Shown: positions 57,108 through 64,000 of the stretch, piece by piece
How the letters are laid out: each line of letters opens with the position of its first letter
How positions within the stretch are numbered: the first letter of the stretch is position 1
Source of the DNA: Cryphonectria parasitica EP155
Lineage: Eukaryota; Ascomycota; Sordariomycetes; Diaporthales; Cryphonectriaceae
Reading direction: 5' to 3'
Assembly (NCBI RefSeq): GCF_011745365.1
Contig: NW_024468910.1
Span: 5,195,172-5,259,171, forward strand
DNA length: 64,000 bases
Notes under the pieces: model-generated
Database searches by the model: none
Told to the model about the DNA's origin: nothing
What the model saw: the letters and a program-made list of their open reading frames with translations, nothing else
Made by a program: the position numbers and the translations under genes

Positions 57108-57977
57108 ATGGAAGAGGTTGAGGTTTGACGTTGTGCTTGAGAAGAAGAAATTTATCATTTCATGAGACACAATTTTTCTCCCATGCCTACTTGCTATGTA
57201 TGTATATAAGCACCCTACACGCGGCTGAGCCCAACGTAATGATCGTCGTCGTATCGCCACAGCATCCACAATTGTTGACCATGACGCAAATGAACCCACT
57301 TGACCACCAAATTCCGCCACTAAATCAGGCATTACGATGGTAATAACGCGGCTTTGTAAAGGGCAGCGGGCTGTAGGGCAGTAACGCCATGACATAGCCT
57401 GGAGTAGGGGATTGACTGATCCATGATCGCACGCACATTCCTCCGCTATGAAACAAGGTCAACTGCCAGGCCGGCTGGCCGGTTCCGTTCACTAAGTTAC
57501 ACAACAATTCGGGAAGCTTGCATATTTGAGTCCGTTTCAGAAGGTTTCTGGCTCGTATAGCTCTTGTCCCCCTATGTACTATAGTAATAAATCCAGGGGA
57601 TCTCGAGCCGAACCCAAACGCCATGACATTAACTACAAAGCATCTATCTTCTTTCCCTCTCTGCCGCTCTGTCTGACGTCTTTCTATCCGTATGGCTGGA
57701 GATCTTGTGTACTCAAATCCGATTTGCAGTTTACATTTCCCCCTTGGTTCACCCCCTTACTATGTGATATCATGATGAATGAACAGCGAGGAACACCCAC
57801 ATTTACACAGAGACCTCGCACAGCATGTGTATCTATGAATACTAGCTCAATTGAGCCCGGAGCTTTATCCCCTTATTCTCCATTTGTTTTCATGCTAGAT
57901 CCATGAGTTCATGTTTCCAGGCTTTACCAAATTCACCCTTTCATCCTCCTTCAGAACAATCTGCTATTGTATCACCC
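57108..57977. other. Intergenic: promoter of the 56406 gene and 3' side of the dehydrogenase
   Basis: 870 bp with no supported gene. It contains one CTGTAGGGC at 57371-57379 and a CTATGTACTATAGTA palindromic string at 57572-57586. Confidence 0.5.
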
Positions 57978-59264
57978 TCACAACAGGGCACCTCTCTTGC
58001 GAGAAGCAGCCTTGACTTCTTGTCGGAAGGCCAGATCCTCCAAGATCTCCTCTGAACCTCCTCCGACAACCATCATGCGCAGATCTCTCGTAATCTGTTC
58101 TACAACCCCTCCGCCCCCCGGACCGCGCTTTTGGTAGGCCACACCGCCCATGACCTGCTGGGCCTCCCTGGCAGCCAGCTCGAGGATCCTGCCCCCAGAC
58201 ACCTTGGCCAGCGCAATCTTGCCCGCAATCGTATCCGTCTGCCAGCCGTGGATCTGCACATGGTGAGCGATCTGCTCGAGCCAGGCCCAGTGGGACTCGA
58301 CCTCCCTCGCAATGCTGATGATCTTGTGTCGGATGATCTGATGGCTGATGAGCGGCTGGCCAAACGTCTCTCGGGTGCTGGCGTACTCGAGCGCCGTGCT
58401 CAGACACGTGCGGGCCTTCCTGTTGCACCCGACCGCCATGATGAACCGCTCCCTGTTGAAGTTGGTCATGATGTACTTGAATCCGGCGTTCTCGTCTCCG
58501 AGCAGGTTCTCCACAGGCACAACCACTTCAGACATACGCACCCAGCTTGCTCCACCGGCGTTCTGACCGCTGTTGTGAATCTTCTCGATCTCAACTCCAG
58601 GCGCCGACAGAGGGATGACGAGCAGCGAGATCCCGCCGTAGCCTGGCCCGCCTGTGCGGACGGCCGTGGTCATGTGCGACGCCCACTGTGCGCCCGTGAT
58701 CCATTTCTTAGTCCCTGTCACAACGTAGGTCTGCTTGTCTGGGCTCTTGACTGCTCGCGTGCGGATATTGCCCACATCACTACCGCCCGTCGGCTCTGTG
58801 ATGCCCAGACAGAAACTCGTCTCCCGCGTGAAGAGACCAGGCACCCAGCGCTGCTTCTGCGCCTCTGTGCCATGTGTTAGGATGGGCGGCAGGCCGATGG
58901 CATTGGCCCCACCTGATAGCGCGATACCCACGCCGCCCTCGAAGCGGTTGGCCTCGTCGTTCAGGATCAGGAAGTGGAACGCGTCCAGCTTGTGTGCAGG
59001 GATGCCAGCGATGGATTGGAACCCGGGCGGCCTGTAACGCGGCGGGATGTCTGCCAAGGCGAGGCCCGAATTGATCCAGGATGTCTTGGCTTCGTCTGGA
59101 CAGTCGCCCTGGGCTTCCCAGGTGAGGGCGTGGGGCAGGATGTTGTCGTCGATGTACTTTCTTGCATAGGCCTGCAGTTTCCTGTGGGATTCGCTGTAGT
59201 ATGGCGATTCCAGGGACCGTAGCCATGCTGGCTCTGCCCAGGGATTTGTGAAAGGCGATGACAT
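57978..59264 (-). CDS. Acyl-CoA dehydrogenase family flavoprotein
   Basis: FAD-dependent alpha,beta-dehydrogenase of an acyl-CoA or similar thioester. Single exon, 428 residues, near full family length. The N-terminal helical domain is about 20-145. The beta domain has signature 1, CLGITEPTGGSD (152-163), and WITGAQWASH. The C-terminal helical domain has TNFNRERFIMAVG and ETFGQPLISHQIIRHKI. Signature 2 is QQVMGGVAYQKR...VEQITRDLRMMVVGGGSEEIL (369-407). The spot of the usual catalytic Glu (YEGTxxI in medium-chain enzymes) reads GGGSEEI, so that Glu is absent. Glu272 in NRERF matches the alternative base position used by isovaleryl-CoA and long-chain dehydrogenases. There is no mitochondrial presequence, and the ending RGALL is not a clear peroxisomal signal. 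Its position among ligase, transporter and monooxygenase genes suggests a biosynthetic rather than a housekeeping role. Confidence 0.9.
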   Translation of the reverse strand: MSSPFTNPWAEPAWLRSLESPYYSESHRKLQAYARKYIDDNILPHALTWEAQGDCPDEAKTSWINSGLALADIPPRYRPPGFQSIAGIPAHKLDAFHFLILNDEANRFEGGVGIALSGGANAIGLPPILTHGTEAQKQRWVPGLFTRETSFCLGITEPTGGSDVGNIRTRAVKSPDKQTYVVTGTKKWITGAQWASHMTTAVRTGGPGYGGISLLVIPLSAPGVEIEKIHNSGQNAGGASWVRMSEVVVPVENLLGDENAGFKYIMTNFNRERFIMAVGCNRKARTCLSTALEYASTRETFGQPLISHQIIRHKIISIAREVESHWAWLEQIAHHVQIHGWQTDTIAGKIALAKVSGGRILELAAREAQQVMGGVAYQKRGPGGGGVVEQITRDLRMMVVGGGSEEILEDLAFRQEVKAASRKRGALL

Positions 59265-60363
59265 TCTTCGTGGGTATTAATTATCCCATCTAGTCATGGA
59301 GTTTTGAAACTGCGAATGCAATACTTGGCTGAAAATGACCCTCAGCAGGATTCTTTTGTTGCCTGAAAGTGATCAGCTGGTGTGCGGGGTGTCGGCTACA
59401 GACTTGAACCCGAGCGACCTGCGACTTGTTAGGAAGAACCATAACCCAGACTACTTTGGCATTATTTGAACCACTCTTTCTAAGCGTATGATTTTCTTCC
59501 ATCTCTTATTTGAACAATTTGGTGCTCAGTTTGGCTTGGAAATTTGAGGGTGGCATGTCGATTGAACGCCGACAAGGCTTTCCCAGCGGGTCCTGGATAG
59601 GCTGGAAGTTCAGGTCTTTGCCTAAAACTCCTGTAGCTTTCACTTTTTCCTGAGTCCCTAAAGCTCCTCTCCCTGGTATGGCAAATACGGCCCGCCGTTC
59701 AACAAGTACTACAAGAGAGAGCGCAATTCGCGTCGTCTCGTTCCATGCGCTCAAGTCGATATAGAGTTCCAGGGCCAGGCGCAATTCTGCTGGACCGACC
59801 ACAGGGCCTGGGCTTCCCTTCTCGCCTATGGGCGTCCGGACAATCTACCAAGTTTCCTTCATATACGGGGTTGGGTCGCATCTCTGCTCTGTAAGCATGG
59901 CACTGAACCGGTCAAGAGTGGATTGTTTGAGGATTAGTTTGTCAGACTAGGCCCTCGGAGAGCCATGCATCGGCATTCTTCCTACGACATGCCTTTCAAC
60001 ATTGATATGGCGCGTGCAGTGCACGACATTCCGAAGCGCATAGACGTTGTACATATTTTTATTCTGTCGTCACACTGGAACATTCTACGAGAGTGCTTCA
60101 CAAATTTTGTCCGTACTTCATCTCCAACTTTGCCAAAACGTGAGTAGTAGTATATTTTGCACGAATTACATGCAACAGTCATGTATTCTTAGACTTTACA
60201 AGTATATGTAGTCACCATATAATCATACATCACCGATGATCAGGCCAATGCTAATACCTGGGACCAAAGATTTTCTATGATTTCTAAGCATTCAATCACC
60301 CTTTGGCAGCCCTGTTAAGACCATGTGTGGACTTGAATCTGCAAAAGGCCCCATCCCATTTGA
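59265..60363. other. Intergenic: dehydrogenase promoter and 3' side of the MFS gene
   Basis: 1.1 kb with no supported protein gene. It contains a tRNA-Val-like degenerate sequence (59388-59460, minus) and an odd palindrome CGTGCAGTGCACG (60013-60025). A 98-codon ORF at 59506-59802 has no recognisable features. Confidence 0.5.
59388..59460 (-). pseudogene. tRNA-Val(AAC)-like degenerate sequence
   Basis: Read on the minus strand, this resembles eukaryotic tRNA-Val(AAC) from D-arm to T-arm: AGTCTGGGTTATGG, then CCTAACA as anticodon loop, then GCAGGTC and GGTTCAAGTC, then CCGACACC near the acceptor end. The acceptor stem does not pair (5' GCCAAAG), the anticodon stem is poor and the T-stem has mismatches. 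It cannot be a working tRNA as written. It may be a mutated tRNA copy, a retroposon head, or coincidence. Confidence 0.28.
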
Positions 60364-62343
60364 TTAACTCTCGTCGTTCATGAACCTCTGCAGCCATCCG
60401 GTGCGGCTGATGGAGCTTCGGATTTTCTTGCCAAAGATCCTATGACATTGTTCATTAATTGTTAGATAATAGTAATACAATGATTATTATTGAGTTTGAG
60501 AAGCGGTTCACCAGTACCACACGGGAAAACTTACCACAAAGGTATCGTGAGCGAGCAGACGAACAAGAACAGAGCCCCCAGGATGGAGAACACGACCAGA
60601 GATCCCTGTTCTACCAACCAGTCATTGACGAAGTAGGTCAGTCCAAACGTCAACAGATTCCTCGCGTTGATGGCCACAAAAGCCTCCTCATTGTGCTGCC
60701 GGTAGCTGTCGATAATATACCCAAACACGCAAGTAGAGGCAAAGACCAGGCTCATATTGGCAAAGCCGAAACAAAGCACAGGCCCAGCCCAGTGCGTCTG
60801 GTAGTGGATCGTGGCTCCGAACCCAAAGAAGCCAACGGTACCCAGGACAACGGCCACGATGATGAGCGGGAGGCGGAACTCGGGCTCGTAGATGCCCTTG
60901 TTTTTCTTGGTGAGGTGCACGCAGATCCAGTCGTTGAGAGGACCGGAGATGACCTCGCCTATGATTGTGAGGATGAAGGGTGACAGACTGATCAATCCGG
61001 TCTGGCTGACTGTGAAGTTGTAAGGCGGAGCGACAAAGATGACACCATTGACGACGGAAAAGACAACGATCCAGGTGAGTGTCGTTCCTATTGATAGTCT
61101 TTGTTAGTGATAAATCAAATCACGAGTGTCTGTAAACATCATTCCATAGTAAGATTATAACAAGAAATCATGTCGGACTTACCATAGATGAGAAATCCCC
61201 AGAGAACAGCTGGGTAGAACCACATGACGACTGGACGCAAGAAGATCTTCCAGGCCGGAGCGTCGGTGTACCGCCCAGTAAACACACGAAGAGACTGCCA
61301 GAAGGTGTGCCTCTTCTCTGTGCTTGCCTGGTTGTGCTCGACATGATGCATGACGCCCTTCTCAGAGTGCACTAGGTCGTGCTCATGTCCCAGCTCCATG
61401 TGCACCATGCCACCGTGCAACTCACTCTTCTCATCCTTGACCAAGATGGGAACCACCGAGTCTCTCCTGTACGCCGTCTCCGGGACAAGAAAGACGACGC
61501 CGAACATCAAAACTCCAAAGAAGATGGCACAAACCCCAAACGTCCACCTGTACCCGTCCAGCTCGATAATGTAGCCCGAGATCAGCGCACCTCCAGCAAT
61601 GCCCGTGAGCAAGAAAAGGTTCCACACGGCGATGCGGGTGGCGCGCTCGTGCACAAAGTATAGATCGCCAATGGTGCACTGCACCAGGATCTCAAAGGGG
61701 GCCATGCCGATGCCCGCGACGATGCGGCTGGCCAGGAATGAGCTGTAGTTGGTGACAGCCGCGCCCCACACGCTCGTGGCGAACATGATGAAGATGGATA
61801 TGATGTAGATTGGTCGGCGGCCGAAGATCTTTGCGAGTGGGTTGGTGATGAAGAGGGAGAGGCCGATGGTGAGGATAAGCCAGGCGGTGGCTTGCGAGAG
61901 GACTTCGACGGTGATGCCTAGGTCGGCTGAGACTTGGACGAAGCCTGGGGACAGCATGGGGCCGTATGCACCGACTACCGCGGCGGCAAGCCCAACGACG
62001 AGGAGGATTACTTCTTTCTGCCTGAATTCAAAGTCCAATGGTCAATAACTGAGTTGCCAATTGTAGGTAGGGCACAAGAGGAAGAACCTCGGTGTACTAA
62101 TCCACGCACCATTGGGGCCACTGTGCAATACCAATTCGTTTGAACGTTAGTCTAGATCTTGAGAGAGGGCGAACATTTTTCAATTTTGAGGGAGTTCAGG
62201 ATTTGACTCACGTTCAAGGGGTCATTAGGGCTGTCCGAAGGCTGTGGCACCAGAATCACGTCCTTGTATCTGCCCTTGCCGTGTTTGAGGAGTTCTCTAG
62301 GTATATCTGAGTACTCTGGAGGCAAATCGTCCTGATCACTCAT
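60364..62343 (-). CDS. MFS transporter with an 11-nt micro-exon
   Basis: 12-helix MFS transporter of the DHA1-like group, probably an exporter or importer for the adjacent pathway. Five exons, 62343-62212, 62120-62110, 62021-61183, 61087-60535 and 60439-60364, give 536 residues. The 11-nt exon 2 supplies WPQ and part of the next Trp, rebuilding the family-typical N-terminal sequence NDPLNWPQWQKEV. Without it the frame is lost. Motif A is NPLAKIFGRRP (108-118), and helix 5 has GIAGGALISGYI. The central cytosolic loop (about 249-288) is His-rich (GGMVHMELGHEHDLVHSEKGV...). The last exon replaces an early TAA after TIPLW with GKKIRSSISRTGWLQRFMNDES. The start MSDQDDLPPEYSDIP was chosen over an in-frame upstream ATG that would add a hydrophobic leader not used by this family. 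It is divergent from the monooxygenase at 63517. Confidence 0.9.
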
Positions 62344-62840
62344 GAAGGCTATGAGAAGAAGAAGAAGAGTCAGAATTTCCAAATGATAACGCATTCAACA
62401 TATGCGGCTTGGGACGGGGGGATAACGGACCCGTTCCAGGAACGACCTCCATTTTTTTGCACTCAAGTATGCCGAAAGGCATGTTTGTGACTGACTTGTT
62501 ATTATGATGAATAATAAGAAACAGAAAGAGAGAGGGAGAAATCTGATTACAGCATAGACATGAGTAAGTAGATCTTGTCTTCTTCTTTATCCAAGTCGAG
62601 ATTTACGCGAGAGCAAGGCCCTCTTATATACATCAAACCCAAGAGCTTACCCCAGCATTCTTTTACCTTGAGAGACCCCCTGCACGTACATAAGAACCTG
62701 GAGCAGCCAATGCATGCATGTCCAGCTGGATAGGACTAACCTTCGTCTACATAATCATGTTCCAGGGGGTGTTTGTGAACAGAGAATCGGCTTTTCGGTA
62801 GCGAGGCCTCTCACCCCCATGGCACACCCACACCAACGTA

Positions 62841-62865
62841 GCTCGTCCACCCATCGGACGAGCCG
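62841..62865. promoter_or_regulatory. Inverted repeat with CGG-N5-CCG, candidate Zn2Cys6 site
   Basis: GCTCGTCC (62841-62848), 7-bp spacer, GGACGAGC (62856-62863): perfect 8-bp arms. The right arm overlaps CGG-ACGAG-CCG (62855-62865), the form of inverted CGG half-sites bound by fungal binuclear zinc-cluster activators. Confidence 0.4.
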
Positions 62866-63398
62866 TATCTTTTCACCAGGGTTTCCAATCCAATCTTGTT
62901 TAGGTGTTGGGGGCTTGGGCTTTGGGACCTATTTTCCCCATGCTGCGGGGTAAAAGTAGGTCACGCATCCTACTGGCGTTGTCGGTAGATCTTCCCCACG
63001 GGCAACCCCAGAGTCCGAGGCTGGGGTAGCTCTCCTCATGCAGGTTGGGTGGTATTTGGCCGGGTGTCAAGCGGGTGGTGGTGGAGGAGGAGGAATTGAA
63101 ACCAGATCTTGTTTGCCGAGTGTTTACTAGTGAGATGGAACTTGGTACAGGGCGGACGGGTAAGAGGGTGGTGTAACTTTGTTCCTGTCTTTCTTCCTCT
63201 GTATATTAAGTTATGGTCAAACCCTAGCCGTTCGTTCCCCGCGTTTGGGACCGGAGAAATGAATTGTTTTAGATGTTGGCCCAATCCCAATCTTGTAAAG
63301 CCAAGAAATCCTCGCCCTCTATATGTATTTTCCGAAGTTCGGATCAGAAGGCGTTGGCAAGGTCTTTTAAGACACGCGGACACACATACACACAACAC

Positions 63399-63420
63399 CA
63401 CACACACACACACACACACA
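63399..63420. repeat. CA microsatellite upstream of the monooxygenase
   Basis: About eleven CA units about 100 bp upstream of the start codon at 63517, probably in the leader. Confidence 0.85.
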
Positions 63421-63516
63421 TACAAGCAACACGCATGCAAACACACACAATTCGGCCAATCAATTAGCAAGACAAAATCAGACGATTATTTTAGCATTCC
63501 TTGTCCCTCCTTTACA

Positions 63517-64000
63517 ATGTCCAAGTTCCCCCGTCTCCCAGATTCAGGCATCAAGGTCATCATCGTCGGCGCTGGATTCGCAGGCTTGACTGCCGCGATC
63601 GAGTGCGACCGAAAAGGCCACAACGTAACTCTTTTTGAGAAAATTGCAGACCTAAAACCCCTGGGCGATATCATCAGCTTCGGCCAGAATGCCACACGCA
63701 TCTTTGCCAGATGGCCTGGGGTGATGGAGAAGTTCCAGCCTCTCATCCACAAGAGCCAGGAGATTTCCTACCACAGCTGGGAGGGAAAATATGTTACCAC
63801 CCAGTCCTGGCTGGCTGAGAAGGAATGGGGGCCTAGGGTGAACGGGCACAGGGGCGAATTGCACCGCATCTTGTACGAGCACGCCAAGGAAAGAGGCATC
63901 GAGATCCGGCTGGGCCAGGACGTTACAGACTACTTTGAGAGCGAGACGGAAGCCGGCGTGGTGGTAAATGGCGAGAAACACGTGGCAGATGTGGTTCTGG
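63517..64000 (+). CDS. FAD-dependent monooxygenase, N-terminal part (cut by window edge)
   Basis: Group A flavoprotein monooxygenase of the salicylate-hydroxylase/aromatic hydroxylase type, using NAD(P)H and O2 to hydroxylate or epoxidise a substrate. The first 161 codons are open to the window edge. The start MSKFPRLPDSG is followed by the FAD dinucleotide fold VIIVGAGFAGLTAAIECDRK (GxGxxG at about 19-24) and the acidic end of beta-2, VTLFEK. A region around GDIISFGQNATRIFARW follows, then HRGELHRILYEHA, the Arg that contacts FAD in this family (RxxLxxxL-like). The end and the substrate domain lie outside the window, and introns further on cannot be judged. It faces away from the MFS gene across 1.2 kb. 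Confidence 0.9.
   Translation, partial: MSKFPRLPDSGIKVIIVGAGFAGLTAAIECDRKGHNVTLFEKIADLKPLGDIISFGQNATRIFARWPGVMEKFQPLIHKSQEISYHSWEGKYVTTQSWLAEKEWGPRVNGHRGELHRILYEHAKERGIEIRLGQDVTDYFESETEAGVVVNGEKHVADVVL

Larger units (their letters stand above)
62344..63516. promoter_or_regulatory. Divergent promoter between the MFS and monooxygenase genes
   Basis: 1.17-kb region between two divergent genes of the block. It contains the GCTCGTCC/GGACGAGC inverted repeat with overlapping CGG-N5-CCG (62841-62865) and a CA microsatellite next to the monooxygenase start. No ORF with support. Confidence 0.5.

Noticed and set aside
62344..62394. In-frame upstream ATG adding a hydrophobic leader to the cluster MFS protein
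   Set aside because: MFS proteins of this group have a polar cytosolic N-terminus, and the MSDQDDLPPEYSDIP start fits. The upstream Leu run comes from a CTT repeat.

Overview
The window is nuclear DNA of a filamentous ascomycete (Pezizomycotina, most likely a Sordariomycete). The signs are short introns (about 50-100 nt) with GT..AG ends and CTGAC or CTAAT-type branch points, protein families typical of this group (HapB, fungal rhodopsin-domain membrane protein, GH28, GH78, DHA1-type MFS, solid-state-culture-type ATP-grasp protein), and C/T-rich intergenic DNA full of microsatellites and homopolymers. A pectinase and a rhamnosidase suggest life on or in plants. I cannot name a species.

Layout. 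0.1-4.6 kb: two conserved genes on the minus strand, lsm2 (three exons) and hapB (CCAAT-binding factor subunit). 4.6-22 kb: a long stretch with no gene I can support, holding only microsatellites, poly-G/C runs and a few weak ORFs that may be decayed genes. 22-25 kb: a long pyrimidine-rich leader followed by a conserved but unnamed, largely disordered protein. 25-29.4 kb: empty. 29.4-39.8 kb: four minus-strand genes, namely a small secreted cysteine-containing protein, an endopolygalacturonase with an unusual N-terminal extension, a GFA/CENP-V-type zinc protein and a seven-helix rhodopsin-domain protein. 39.8-44.3 kb: empty. 44.4-46.2 kb: a DHA1-family MFS transporter. 46.3-49.9 kb: empty. 49.9-64 kb: a compact block with an alpha-L-rhamnosidase (GH78), a glutathione S-transferase, an ATP-grasp ligase-like protein, a disordered unknown, an acyl-CoA dehydrogenase, an MFS transporter and, running off the right edge, an FAD-dependent monooxygenase divergent from that transporter.

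How the genes fit. The 29-52 kb part mixes secreted plant-polymer enzymes (pectin and rhamnose-containing substrates) with a possible effector, a surface receptor-like protein and transporters. The 52.9-64 kb block has the enzyme mix of a small-molecule biosynthesis cluster: ligase, dehydrogenase, monooxygenase, conjugating enzyme and exporter. No PKS or NRPS core gene is visible, but the window ends inside the monooxygenase. That block is the best candidate for an undescribed system. Supporting but unproven hints are repeats of the motif CTGTAGGGC upstream of two of its genes and a CGG-N5-CCG site in the divergent promoter.

Exon boundaries were derived by hand from reading-frame continuity, family similarity and splice signals. 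Every spliced model given here closes to a whole number of codons.
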